Positions 34,819 to 45,802 are shown, numbered from the stretch's first letter. The stretch is 64,000 nucleotides of DNA from Phaseolus vulgaris (GCF_000499845.2 NC_023749.2:42678658-42742657); one strand, 5' to 3'. Numbers and translations: made by a program. The notes: generated by a model from the letters alone, not told the origin.

Positions 34819-35260
34819 TCTAGCCTATGGTTTTTCATGTAAATAGTTTCTTATCACATCTACCATAGATTGCAATATAAATTGATCCTGCCTGTTGACC
34901 AAAACGCTGGAGCCTTGCCTCGTCAAACCTGGATCGACTTCTGCGCCGTGTTAGCCTCCGTCCTTCACCGCGATCCACCTCAAGAACCTGCAAAAGACAG
35001 AACGGCGCCGCTGCGGCCGATCACGCTCCGACGCCCAAGTCTAGCCTATGGTTATTCATGTAAATAGTTTCTTATCACATCTACCATAGATTGCAATATA
35101 AATTGATCCTGCCTGTTGACCAAAACGCTGGAGCCTTGCCTCGTCAAACCTGGATCGACTTCTGCGCCGTGTTAGCCTCCGTCCTTCACCGCGATCCACC
35201 TCAAGAACCTGCAAAAGACAGAACGGCGCCGCTGCGGCCGATCATGCTCCGACGCCCAAG
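34819..35260. repeat. 221-bp tandem duplication across a retrotransposon-host junction
   Basis: The segment 34819-35039 is repeated at 35040-35260 with only a few changes. Each copy holds 64 bp of flanking DNA, including the TAAAT target site, and the first 157 bp of the Tat-element LTR. The duplication must therefore have happened after the Tat element inserted. Confidence 0.88.
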
Positions 35261-35994
35261 TCAGCGACTGAACCACCAATTACTAAGAGAAAACTCAAGA
35301 ACTCTAAGGAACCGTGCACAAATTCTCTCTCAGCGTACTCAAGACTTGCAAGCGTAAAGAAACAATCTAAACGCGCGTACCTCAGAAGTTCGTTGGAAAC
35401 TCTTATATACCTGTGCACTTTCTCTCTCCAGACAGTTACACTTCTGGACACGTGGCTCGCATCCAGCTGTACGCGTGTCACCATCTGGAGCATCCTTGAC
35501 TTGGGCGCCACTTCTTGCTCTTCAGGTTTTTTGGCTAAGTTACTTATGCATGATACAACTCAGTGCATAGCTGCCTTGGAGCGTGATCTCTTCTGGGTGA
35601 CGAGTTCGGGTGCCTTCGTACACACCTTCCCTGTGGTCTCGCCGGCCGCCTTCATGATCTGCCCTACCTGCTTCACCATGTATGTTCAAGTAAGCTGTCT
35701 CCCGACCTCATCCTCTGGCCAGCTGGGAAATGACTATCTGCCTTCATCTTCGGTGATGTCCTTGTTTCGGCGATCTCTAATCACTTGGTCGCCTGGGTTC
35801 ACATCTGGCGACTTCATCTTCAACCCGGTGAGCGCCGGTTTAGGTATGCTGGAGATCGGAGCACGCCAACTTAATAACTGGCGACTACACGAGCCCCCCG
35901 ACTTCCTTCCCTTCCGCCAGCCAGGTGTCCCATCCAACACGCCCATATAATAGCTCGACGCCACGTCATCACTTCCGACTACCAGGGCGGTACA
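35104..35994 (-). repeat. Tat element 3' LTR (left copy), 891 bp, with adjacent polypurine tract
   Basis: It runs on the plus strand from TGATCCTGCC to CGGTACA. The polypurine tract, read on the minus strand as CTGGGGGGCTTG, lies immediately beside it at 35995-36006. A 185-codon frame is open in both LTR copies but has no recognised domain and is treated as chance. Confidence 0.9.
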
Positions 35995-36587
35995 CAAGCC
36001 CCCCAGTCTTAAGCGAAGACTTGTCCAGCGAAAAGACTAAAGAAGTCACGTCACTACCGATCTACGTGGCGCTGGCGCAGAATTACAAACGTTTGTACTT
36101 TCTGCTTTCCTGACGCTCCACCAAACATTCTCTCAATCGTTCAACACGTGGCTTCATCAACGGTCATCTTTAGTTGTCGTTTGCGCTTCCAAAAATCATT
36201 TGAAAAACCCTTAAACCCATTTCATTTCTACTGTTCCATCACCTCTTTGCCTTCCCAAACGCTCTGAGTTTCTTCTGCAAAAACCCACTACGCTCTTCAA
36301 CCTTCTGAATCCTCAACTTCCTTCAGCGTTCTTCTGATCATCGAAAGGTACTCCCTTTACTTCTTCTGCTGAGTTTTTCTGCATTTTAACTGATTCGCAT
36401 CATCCATTAACTGCCTGGTGCATACGCTGTGGGTTGTTTCTTCTGCTTCTCCCTTCTCGTAACTTAGGGCTTCGTCTCCATTACAACGAACTTCCGTTCG
36501 TTCGTTTTTCATCCTTCTTTCGTAATCGAGTCAGCCTCTGCAACCTTCGCTCACCTTTGCCTTTCTTTTTCCTTTGCAGTTTCCGCG

Positions 36588-39181
36588 ATGGCTCGTTCAA
36601 AGATCACCCCAAATCCTCCTCCCTCGTCACGAAACCCTCCATCTCAAGCTCATAACCCACCGCGAGCACCTGGTGCTTCCTCCTCCCAGGCTGAGAGGCC
36701 TGCAACCTCTCATCCCAACCTTGCTCAGGCAACTCCACCCATCGCTGGAGGTGCCTCCATTCCTTCCCCAGACTACAAGAAACTGTACCCTTGGGCCACC
36801 TCGACTTTGCTGAAGGAGACCTCTTCAATAAATTCTGCTGGGGCAGTTCTTCGATTAAAGAAAGGGGACGAGCCCCACCTGTCGTTCCACAAGGAGCACG
36901 ATGACAAACTGACGGTGCTGCCTTGTGCCCTCGATGTGCCGGTCTGTGCTGATGATAAAGGGAACAACGGCGAGTTGTTCTGCTTTATATACACCACCCT
37001 ATTCAAGAAGGTGAAACTTAGGTTTCCCTTTACTCGTTTCGAAAGGGAGCTACTAACCGAGCTCGACATCGTCGCCGCCCAGCTCCATCCCAACAGCTGG
37101 GCATTCGTGCGGGCGTTTTAGATTATATGCGCGCACTTGGGACTACCGGCCTCGGTAGACGTGTTCCTCTTTCTATTCGAGGCCAAGAACCCTGGGGATC
37201 GCCTTTGGGTGAGCCTGAACGGGATTGCTGGGAGGTCGATCCTCTCTATCTTCCAGCAGTCCTACAAGGATTGGAAAGGCAAATTCGTCCAAGTGCGCCA
37301 GAATGATCGGGACACTTCGCTGCTCGACGGCTTTTCCTTGTACTGGGTAAACAAGGGAAATAAAGACTCCAAGGGAAGCTTTAGAAAGCAAAGAAGCCCC
37401 GACAACATGGGCGATTTGGATAAGGACCTGTGCCTTTTCTAGAAAAGCGTGGCAGACGCTAACATCACCTTCCTCACCACCGCACTCATCTCCTTCGAGT
37501 TCTTCGAAGATCAACTCGAGGCTCGCATAGGTTAGTGCTTATCTCAACGCTTAAGTCTTTGCCCCGTGTTGCACTTCTGTTAACTGTTGCTGGGCGTCTT
37601 GTCTGTTGCGCACAAAACTTGGTCTTTATTTTCCGCATCACTTGTTTGCCTCACTTGCATATCTACCCATGTATTTATCTTTCTCTTTGAGCTGACCTGT
37701 ATACCTTTGTATTATGCAGATCTCATGTTGGGCAAAGGAAAACTGGCTGAATTGAGGGCGCTCGCCCGAGCTCATGGGTTAGCGTCGGGCTCCCAGACCG
37801 TGCCCAACTCGGTGGTGGAGATCGCCGCTGCCCAGGGCAGATCGCCCCCTAAAGGCCCAGCTCCTTCAGAGGCCCTGCCCGCCCCACAACGTAAAAAACT
37901 CATCCTTAGGAAGCCAAAGAGGAAAACCCCTCAGGTGGTCCATGAGGATGAAGAAGAAGACGATGAGGCGACTGAGGACGGCCTCATCACCAAGAGAAGA
38001 AGGGTGGCGCCTTCTTCACCACCTGCTCCACCTCCTCCTCCAACATCAACACCGCCCCGACCACCAGCTCCCACTCCGATACCGACTTCTCCGCCAGCTG
38101 CAACACCGCCGGTTCAAGCAGTTCCCTTGGTGGCTGCACTCCCCGTGATTGAGGCTACTGAGCCTAACTTCATGGAGAACCCCCCAAGCGCCTCCACGCC
38201 ATTTGTATCTGCTGGAGGGGGTCCCCCTTCAACAGCCTCAACTGCGGAAGCTGCACCAGGCAGGGATGAAGGGGCTCGCAACTCACCCATCATCATCACC
38301 GAGTCCCCCTCGTCACCACCACGCCAAGAAGCTCCAACCCACCAACCAATTCAAGAAGGTGGTGGCGAGAACCAGCAAAAGGCTCCCCAGTGCTTCCACA
38401 AGCAAACCTTTCCCTTGCGGTCAAAAGGGTGTGGGAACCCTTCTTAGCAAAACTCAAGATGATGGCAGAGGACTTCCCCTCCATCATATCAAAAGCTGTG
38501 GAGAGTTCCAGCAAGAAACTCCAGGATGACATCTCCGTGCTCCAGGAGGAGAATCGCCTAATAAGGATTGAGGCGGAGAAGTTGTCCTGCAACCTTATGC
38601 TGGCGGAGATCGACCACTCGCGGGTGGAGGATGCTATGAGCACCGAGCTGCGGGTGGCGCGCAAGGAAGCCACCGATCTACGCCATAGGGTGCACCTCTT
38701 AGCTCAAGAGAAAATTGAGCTGGAAAGCAAGCTGGTCCCCTATCGTCTCAAGGTGGCTGACTTGGAGGCGTCGATTAAAGCAGATGCCGCCAAGGTAGAA
38801 AGCCTTGAGAAGAGGTTCGTAGATCGGGAGGTCCTCTTAGGTAAAACCGAAAAAGAGAGGGATGACACCATGGCTAAGCTCGCCGAGGCCAAAAAGGAAA
38901 AAGAAGGGATTGCTGCAGAGCTGGTCCAAGCGCAGGCGGAGAACAAGAGGGTTACTGAAGACCTTCTTCAAGCTCGGGAGAGGGCTGAAGAACTGAAACA
39001 GCAGAACGAGGGGCTCAAGAAGCAGATTGAAGAACTCGAGCTGAGCTCTGCCCAAATCCTCGCTGCTGGGTTTGACGCCGCCCTGGAGCAGTTCGCCTGT
39101 CAATACCCTGATCTGGACCTCACCATGGTGTCATTAAACAATGAAGTGGTGGATGGGAAGATCATTCCTTCTAAAGACTAG
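36588..39181 (+). pseudogene. Antisense extra gene of the Tat element (putative gypsy-type transposon domain plus coiled coil)
   Basis: This gene runs opposite to gag-pol. It starts MARSKITPNPPPSSR, with a Pro/Ser-rich leader, then a globular part (LRFPFTRFERELLTEL ... LGLPASVDVFLFLFEAKNP ... WVSLNGIAGRSILSIFQQSY) resembling the 'putative gypsy type transposon' domain of plants. A GT-AG intron at about 37532-37719 follows. A second part has KLAELRALARAHGL, a proline-rich linker and an acidic patch. About 200 residues of coiled coil (38460-39060) come next, ending VVDGKIIPSKD. Breaks are TAG at 37119 (probably Gln), TAG at 37440 (probably Trp) and a frameshift near 38390. The function of this protein is unknown; antisense genes of this type are known in Tat elements. 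Confidence 0.72.
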
Positions 39182-39656
39182 CTGATTCCCTCCATTCACT
39201 TATTCATCTGTTTTCTTTTGCACAACATTATTGTAATAACTTTCCTCCTTTGTATATGTAATTTGAACTGATACACTTTATTATAAAGTTTTTCCGCCTC
39301 TTCTTACAATTCCTCTGTTTGCCTTATCTCTTCTTGTACAACTCGCTTCAAACGAAATTGACTTAGCAATTCTGCGGGCGCAACTTGTTTACTTGCTGCT
39401 TAAACTATCAACCCGATCTGTTCCATCAAATGGGCCTTTGCTCATGCCACCGCCCGAATCTGATCGCTAGAGGGTCTTGGCGATGTAGGCCTCCTCTTGC
39501 CCTCACAACTTGGCCATTGTTCCCTCATCTGGGGGTAGAGGCGCCTTTCGGATCCTTCTCTACCTCCCTGAGCTTCAGAACAAGGAACCGGGTGACTGGG
39601 CGTTCTCTTCGAACCTACCTTAGCCACCCTCTGAACTTCTTCCACCCTTTACACCA

Positions 39657-39931
39657 TACCTGAACTCGTTCGAGACGAGAAGGATTTTATCTTGCCTGAA
39701 CTCGCTCGACGGCGAGAAGGTCTTTAACTCGCCTGAACTCGCTCATCGGCGAGAAGGTCTTTAACTCGCCTGAACTCGCTCATCGGCGAGAAGGTCTTTA
39801 ACTCGTGCCTCTACATTGCCCCAGGGGCTACATCTTCTCTCCCCTAGAAACACTGAGGACTTTTCACTGGTTCCTCTACATTGCCCCAGAGGTTACATCT
39901 TCTCTCCCCTGGAAGCACTGAGGACTTCTTA
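39657..39931. repeat. 37-bp hairpin repeats (four copies) and 65-bp repeats (two copies)
   Basis: Units of type GCCTGAACTCGCTC plus ATCGGCGAGAAGGTC start at 39657, 39694, 39731 and 39768. Each contains an inverted pair, CTCGC...GCGAG, that can form a small hairpin. They are followed by two copies of a CCTCTACATTGCCCCAG unit at 39808 and 39873. A variant of the hairpin unit returns near 39936. The repeats lie between the ends of the two convergent genes of the Tat element. Confidence 0.85.
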
Positions 39932-40351
39932 CTCTAACTCGCCTGCACTCGCTCGACGGCGAGGAGGTCTTTATCTCTTTCTCGCCTCAGGACGCGCGAG
40001 GGCGTTGAGGTCTTTAACTGGTGCCTCCGATCGCCTAAAAACGATGAGGACTTTAAACTTTAACTGATGCCGCCAATCGCCGAAAAGTGATGGGGACTTA
40101 GAAACTTTTTTAGAAAGCATGCGACATATCTTCAAAACTCGCCTTAAATCACATATAAGCGACAAGGTATTTTCTTCAAAACTTTCGCAATAACGACAAG
40201 CATGCAATCTAAACAACTTTAAACTTCGAAAACTCTTCTTTATTGGGTGGCCTCATTAAAAACCCTCCTTAGGGAAAAAAGAGTGCCACCTTCAAACTGT
40301 TTTAACAGAAAGCTTGCAAACTCTACGTGTTTGTTTTTACTTACAAAGCTT

Positions 40352-43300
40352 TTAACTGTAATATAACTTGAGGTGCGTGGCGTTCCAAGTGCGAGGAATC
40401 GTCCCTCCTTCCAACGTTTCTAAGCGGTAGGCACCGTTCCCGAGCGCCTCGGTTATCCTGAACGGTCCCGTCCACTTAGGCGACAACTTGTTCTCCATCT
40501 CGTGCTGGTGGGCCTTCCTCATCACCAAGTCGCCTTCTCTGAACTGCCTTGGTACCACCTTCGAGTTATACCTTCGTTCGATCCTTCTTTTCACCGCCTC
40601 AGCCTTTACTCTCGCCTCCTCCCTGACCTCATCCAGCAAATCCAGATTCAGCCTTCTTTCCTCATTCGAGTCTTCCACTACAAAGTTCTGGAATCTCGGC
40701 GAGCTCTCCTGGATCTCCACTGGAATCATCGCGTCGCATCCATAGACCAGGCTAAACGAGGTCTCATGGGTTCCTGACTGCTCAGTGGTGTGGTACGCCC
40801 AGACTATACGGGGTACCTCCTCAGCCCAACTTCCTTTGGCTTTCTCTAGCCTTCTCTTCAAACCTCTCAGCAATACCCGATTGGCTGACTCTACTTGGCC
40901 ATTCGTCTGAGGGTGCTCGACGGATGCAAATACTTGTTGAATTCCCACCCCTTCGCACAGCTTCTTCAACAGGTGACTTACAAACTGAGTTCCGTTATCT
41001 GACACCAGGCGCTTGGGCACACCAAACCGGCACACGATGTTCTTCCACACAAAGCTCTCGATCTTGTGCGCGGTGATCTGGGCCACTGGTTCTGCTTCGA
41101 TCCACTTGGTGAAATATTCAATCGCCACCACCAAGTACTTCATCTGCCTGATCGCCAATGGAAAAGGTCTCAGAATGTCGATCCCCCATGTATGAAACGG
41201 CCAAGGGCTATAAATCGACTTCAACTCCTCGGGAGGCGCCTTGTGCCAATCGGCGTGCTGCTGACATTGCTTGCAACATTGTGCATACTTCTTGCAGTCT
41301 TCTCTCATTGTTGGCCAGTAGTAACCTGCACGGAGAGTCCTTGCAGCCAGAGCTCGACCCCCGACGTGGCTTCCGCATATCCCTTCATGGAGCTCGGCCA
41401 TGATTCTTGTACATTTTTCCCCGTGCACACATTCCAGGAGTGGGTGAGTGAACCCAAACCTATACAGCTCGCCATCAATCATTGTGAACTTGCTAGAACT
41501 CTTCTTTATCTTCCTAGCCTCAGTCGGATCCAGCGGGAGAAGGCCATCCGCCAGGCATCGCTTGTACTGTGTTACCCAGGTGTCTGGCTCATGGGTCGTG
41601 CAGACCTGCGTCATGTTCACCTTCTCTCCCCGACATGCTCTTATTCTTGGTGACCTCAAGGTCTCTTGAGTCAAAGACCTGTGACTCCTCGCCGTTTTCT
41701 CCGTCGATTTGCTTATCTGAAGAACCAGGTGATCTGCCACAAATGCTCTGGGTGTCTTCAGAGTTTCTTGGATCACCGTCCTCTGCCTACCCCCCTTGCC
41801 TGAACTGGCGAGCTTCGCTAGCAAGTCAGCTCGGGCATTCTGCTCCCTGGGCACATGCATCACCTCGAAGGAGACAAAGGAACTCTTCAGCTCCTGCACA
41901 TACTCCAGGTAAGCCGCCATTTGTGGATCTTTAGCCTGGAACTCGCCTGTTACTTGTCCCGTGACCAACAGCGAGTCACTCTTAGCCATTAACACCCTAG
42001 CTCCCATCTCCTTGGCCAGCAAGATTCCGGCGATCAGCGCCTCATACTCTGCTTGGTTGTTGCTGGCTTTGAAGGCAAACCTCAGGGACTGTTCAATCAG
42101 CACGCCGTTGGGCCCTTCCAAGATGACTCCAACACCGCTACCTTGCTGGTTCGACGATCCGTCCACTGAAAGCACCCAACGAAAGTCATCCCCCTCAACT
42201 CGTGTTGCTTCTGACGAGAGCTCGACCACGAAATCTGCGAAAATCTGCCCCTTAATCGGACCTCGGGGCTCATACTTGATGTCGAACTCTGACAGCTCCA
42301 CCGCCCACTTTACCATCCTCCCGGCGACGTCGGGCTTCTTCAGGACTTTCTGGATGGGCAAGTCGGTCATCACCAGTATTGTGAAGCTGTGAAAATAGTG
42401 GCGTAACCTTCTCGCCGAAAAAACCACTGCCAGCGCAGCTTTCTCCAAGGCCTGATATCTCACTTCGGGGCCCTGCAGCACCTTGCTGACAAAATAAATA
42501 GGCCTCTGGGCCTGATCTTGGTCTTGGGCGAGCACCGCGCTTACCGCCCTCTCAGTCACAGCGAAGTATAACCTGAGAGGGGTCCCCATCAGCGGCTTGC
42601 ACAAAACCGGCGGGCTCGCCAGGTACTCTTTAAGCTTGACGAAGGCTTCTTCACACTCCTTCGTCCAGGAAAATTTGTTATTCCGCCTTAAACACTGGAA
42701 ATACGGATGGCCCTTCTCTCCGCTAGCCGACACGAAACGAGACAGGGCGGCCATCCAACCCGTGAGCTGTTGTACCTCCTTCACAGTCGTCGGGCTCCTC
42801 ATCGCCAAGATGGCGGCACACTTATCAGGGTTGGCTTCTATTCCTCTCTCAATTAAGAGGAACCCCAAGAACTTCCCAGCCTCCACGCCAAAGATGCACT
42901 TCTCGGGATTCAGCTTTAACCTGAACTTGGCGATCGTAGTAAACAACTCCTCCAAGTCCACAACGTGCTTGCTCTTCTCTGGCGAGGTCACGACCATGTC
43001 ATCCACGTAGGCTTGCACATTCCTTCCCAGCATTGGTGCAAGTACCCGATCCATCAACCTCTGGTACGTGGCTCCCGCGTTCTTCAGCCCGAAGGGCATC
43101 ACCTTATAGCAGTAGCACGACCTCTCGGTCATGAAGGCGGTCTTCTCTTCATCCCTAGGATGCATCTTTATCTGGTTATACCCCGAGAAGGCATCCAGGA
43201 AGCTCAGCAACTTACACCCCGCAGCATTGTCGACCAGGGCATCTATACTTGGCAAAGGATATGAATCCTTCGGGCAGGCCTTGTTCAGATCAATGAAGTC

Positions 43301-43981
43301 GACACACATGCGCCACTTCCCATTGCTCTTCTTCACCAGCACGACGTTGGCCAGCCACTCAGGGTACTGCACCTCCCTGATATGGCCTGCAGCGAGGAGC
43401 TTCTGGGTTTCGTCTCTAATCCCCTGCCTCCTCTCCTCGTTGAACTTCCTTCTCCTCTGTCGTACTGGTCTAACTTGGTTGTCCATCGCCAAATGATGGC
43501 ACAAGAAGTCGGGATCGATCCCGGGCATGTCCGAAGCGGACCATGCGAACGCATCCAGATGCCGCTCTATCACCTTGGCGATCTGGTCCTGGAGCTCAGC
43601 CTCCAGAGATCTTCCCAGCTTGAAGATCTTTCCCCCGATCTCCCTTTCGAGCCACTGCTCGACGGGTTTTGGTCTGGTTTCTCTGGCGATCACCGCCCTG
43701 GCGATTCCCAGCTCCCTCGCTTCCTCAGGGCGATTCCTCGCCTCTTCTTCCTCTAGACCGGCGTTCTCCTCCCCCAACTCAGCATCCACCATCACCACGT
43801 CGCTTCCGGCGGTCTCCTCTATTACCGTCGGCCTGGGCTTCACACCGGGAGGCGGGGTGGTTGTCACGTAACTCACGGACCTCTTATTCTTCAGGCTATT
43901 CTCATAGCACTTCTTTGCTTCTTTCTGGTCGGATTTGATGGTGATCACCACCCCCTCCATAGATGGCAGCTTCACCTTCAT
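40352..43981 (-). CDS. Tat element pol: reverse transcriptase, RNase H, second RNase H, integrase
   Basis: A single open frame of 1,209 codons. The reverse transcriptase core lies at about residues 190-380 (WRMCVDFIDLNKACPKDSYP, FLDAFSGYNQI, AYVDDMVV). It is followed by a gypsy-type RNase H (PIYFVSKVLQGPEVRY) and a second RNase H (WVLSVDGSSNQQGSGVGVIL, KASNNQAEYEALIAG), the extra domain typical of Tat. The integrase has an HHCC finger (H-x-GICGSH ... CKQCQQH) and the catalytic D, D and E (WGIDILRPFP, VSDNGTQF, and the E of GQVESANR). It ends with a chromodomain-less tail, NATHLKLYYS. The true translation product should begin in the upstream protease, because the frame continues unbroken into 44030-45802 apart from one UAG. 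It copies element RNA into DNA and inserts it. Confidence 0.93.
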   Translation of the reverse strand: MKVKLPSMEGVVITIKSDQKEAKKCYENSLKNKRSVSYVTTTPPPGVKPRPTVIEETAGSDVVMVDAELGEENAGLEEEEARNRPEEARELGIARAVIARETRPKPVEQWLEREIGGKIFKLGRSLEAELQDQIAKVIERHLDAFAWSASDMPGIDPDFLCHHLAMDNQVRPVRQRRRKFNEERRQGIRDETQKLLAAGHIREVQYPEWLANVVLVKKSNGKWRMCVDFIDLNKACPKDSYPLPSIDALVDNAAGCKLLSFLDAFSGYNQIKMHPRDEEKTAFMTERSCYCYKVMPFGLKNAGATYQRLMDRVLAPMLGRNVQAYVDDMVVTSPEKSKHVVDLEELFTTIAKFRLKLNPEKCIFGVEAGKFLGFLLIERGIEANPDKCAAILAMRSPTTVKEVQQLTGWMAALSRFVSASGEKGHPYFQCLRRNNKFSWTKECEEAFVKLKEYLASPPVLCKPLMGTPLRLYFAVTERAVSAVLAQDQDQAQRPIYFVSKVLQGPEVRYQALEKAALAVVFSARRLRHYFHSFTILVMTDLPIQKVLKKPDVAGRMVKWAVELSEFDIKYEPRGPIKGQIFADFVVELSSEATRVEGDDFRWVLSVDGSSNQQGSGVGVILEGPNGVLIEQSLRFAFKASNNQAEYEALIAGILLAKEMGARVLMAKSDSLLVTGQVTGEFQAKDPQMAAYLEYVQELKSSFVSFEVMHVPREQNARADLLAKLASSGKGGRQRTVIQETLKTPRAFVADHLVLQISKSTEKTARSHRSLTQETLRSPRIRACRGEKVNMTQVCTTHEPDTWVTQYKRCLADGLLPLDPTEARKIKKSSSKFTMIDGELYRFGFTHPLLECVHGEKCTRIMAELHEGICGSHVGGRALAARTLRAGYYWPTMREDCKKYAQCCKQCQQHADWHKAPPEELKSIYSPWPFHTWGIDILRPFPLAIRQMKYLVVAIEYFTKWIEAEPVAQITAHKIESFVWKNIVCRFGVPKRLVSDNGTQFVSHLLKKLCEGVGIQQVFASVEHPQTNGQVESANRVLLRGLKRRLEKAKGSWAEEVPRIVWAYHTTEQSGTHETSFSLVYGCDAMIPVEIQESSPRFQNFVVEDSNEERRLNLDLLDEVREEARVKAEAVKRRIERRYNSKVVPRQFREGDLVMRKAHQHEMENKLSPKWTGPFRITEALGNGAYRLETLEGGTIPRTWNATHLKLYYS

Positions 43982-44029
43982 GTGCCGGGTCGAGGGTATA
44001 GCGCCTATTCTGTTAAGCGTGGGTCTTCC

Positions 44030-45802
44030 CTACAGAATGTTGTATGCTGAAGGAGCGTTCACAACAAGGTACTTGATTTTCTCTATTCTGGAGCCCACCT
44101 CATCCGTAAACGTAGTCCTTAACTCAATGTACCCCCTGACCTCCACCCGGTCGCCAGCGAAACCATACAAACACCCTCCATAGGGCCTCAGCTGGTCAAG
44201 GGGTAGCTCCAACTGCGTGAAAGTCGGCCAGAACATCACGTCTGCCGAGCTTCCTTGGTCCACCAGCACCCTGTGGACCTTCCTTCCTGCCGTAATCAAC
44301 GAGATGACTATGGGGTCGTTGTCATGAGGCACAACGTCCCGAAGATCTTGCTTTGTGAATGTAATGTCCACATCCGGCGAGTGGTCTTCGAACATGTCCA
44401 CCGTCATCACAGACCTCGCATACTTCTTCCTCTGTGACGCGGTGCATCCACCACCCGAGAAACCTCCTGCAATGGTGTGGATCTCTCCGTGAGTGAGCAT
44501 CTCGTGCTGTTGAGCCTCACCACCTGCGGGCTGGGAGCTCGACGCGCCCCCCATCCTTCTATCCAGCAAGTAGTCGTTTAGGAACCCGCTCTTGACCAGG
44601 TCGTCGAGTTGGTATCCTAAAGCCAAACATGAGTCCACGGTGTGGCCAAAGCCCTGGTGGAACTCACACCAAGCGTCTGGCTTTGGTCCCAACACCTTGT
44701 CGCCCACCTTCTCGGGCGCCTTCAGCCTAGCTGATATATTGGGAATGGCGATCAGATCCGCCAACCCCATGACAAACTTATGCTTTGGTAGGCGATTGTA
44801 CTCCCGACGTGCTGGTTGAGAGCGCCCTGGGCCCCTGCCCTTGTTCTTCCTTGGATCATAAGGATGGCGAGTCCTCTGATCCCTCTTGGCCGCCACTGTC
44901 TCCAGCACCCTCTGTGGCTGGATCCTGGTCTGGGCACGTGGCCTAGCGGGGGTCACGCTTCCCCTCTTCTCGGCGACCTCACTTTCGTCGGCGATGTGGG
45001 CCATCGCAAGTCGCCTAACCTCAGCAAACGTGGCGGGGTGAGCCCTGATCAACGCCTCACAGAAGGGTCCCGGCAGCACGCCCTTCTTGAACGCGTAGAC
45101 CAGCATCTCTTCGCCCTTGGCTGGCGAGCGGACCATCTGTGCCCCAAAACGATTCAAGTAGTCCCTGAGGGACTCTCCCTGGTACTGCCTTATGTCGAAA
45201 AGATCATAAGACACCCTAGGCGGCACCTTGTTCACTATGTACTGCTCGACGAAGATCTTCGAAAACTGTTGGAAGTTGGTTATGTGGCCTGTAGGCAGGC
45301 TCACAAACCATTCCAGCGTCGTTCCCTGGAGTGTGCTCACGAACATCTTGCAGTACACGGCATCCGATCCTCCTGACAGCATCATTTGCGTGTGAAACGT
45401 GGTGAGATGTGCCTCAGGATCCTCCACGCCGGTAAAAACAGCCTTCACAGGTACCACACTCGCAGGGATAGGCGTGTCTGTAATCGCCTGAGCGAAAGGC
45501 ATGGGAAAAACACGAGGCGGCGTTGACGGCGCAACCTCTTCAGCGACTGGGCGCCCTCGCTGCTCCTGAAGAGCTTGGCGCAATTCCTCAGTAACTCTGC
45601 TGAGCTCTTCATTCCTGGCCTGAGAGGCGACCAGGTCCTCGTGCATTTTTGCCTGCTCTATGCGTGAGGCTTCCACATTCGCCTGCAGCGAACGCATGAT
45701 TTCCACCATCTGCGCCATAGTCATGGCGCCTTCAGCAGCAACGGGCGCAGCTGGACTTGAACGGTTGCTCCTCATCTTTCTCATGAAAACTTGACAGACC
45801 AC
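44030..45802 (-). CDS. Tat element gag-protease
   Basis: 590 codons; the likely start is one of the Met residues in MVCQVFMRKMRSNRSS. The gag part has the retrotransposon gag domain (FPMPFAQAI, EAHLTTFHTQMMLSGGSDAV, LEWFVSLPTGHI, FVEQYIVNK, SLRDYLNRFG) and a CEFHQGFGHTVDSC zinc-binding motif. The protease follows with VDQGSSADVMFWPTF, where the usual D-S/T-G is D-Q-G as in related plant elements. The frame ends in a UAG at 44030-44032, inside the conserved AYNIL-GRPTLNR motif, and then continues in the same frame as pol. The UAG is either a single mutation or a site of read-through. Gag builds the particle and the protease matures the products. Confidence 0.9.
   Translation of the reverse strand: MVCQVFMRKMRSNRSSPAAPVAAEGAMTMAQMVEIMRSLQANVEASRIEQAKMHEDLVASQARNEELSRVTEELRQALQEQRGRPVAEEVAPSTPPRVFPMPFAQAITDTPIPASVVPVKAVFTGVEDPEAHLTTFHTQMMLSGGSDAVYCKMFVSTLQGTTLEWFVSLPTGHITNFQQFSKIFVEQYIVNKVPPRVSYDLFDIRQYQGESLRDYLNRFGAQMVRSPAKGEEMLVYAFKKGVLPGPFCEALIRAHPATFAEVRRLAMAHIADESEVAEKRGSVTPARPRAQTRIQPQRVLETVAAKRDQRTRHPYDPRKNKGRGPGRSQPARREYNRLPKHKFVMGLADLIAIPNISARLKAPEKVGDKVLGPKPDAWCEFHQGFGHTVDSCLALGYQLDDLVKSGFLNDYLLDRRMGGASSSQPAGGEAQQHEMLTHGEIHTIAGGFSGGGCTASQRKKYARSVMTVDMFEDHSPDVDITFTKQDLRDVVPHDNDPIVISLITAGRKVHRVLVDQGSSADVMFWPTFTQLELPLDQLRPYGGCLYGFAGDRVEVRGYIELRTTFTDEVGSRIEKIKYLVVNAPSAYNIL

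Noticed and set aside
35393..35950. 185-codon frame found open in both Tat LTRs (also 46453-47010)
   Set aside because: The LTRs are nearly identical, so the second copy is not independent evidence. The frame has no domain, and the opposite strand is also open in part.
40488..43938. Many plus-strand frames of 60-195 codons
   Set aside because: All overlap the 1,209-codon pol frame on the minus strand, and their composition is that of a complement of coding DNA.
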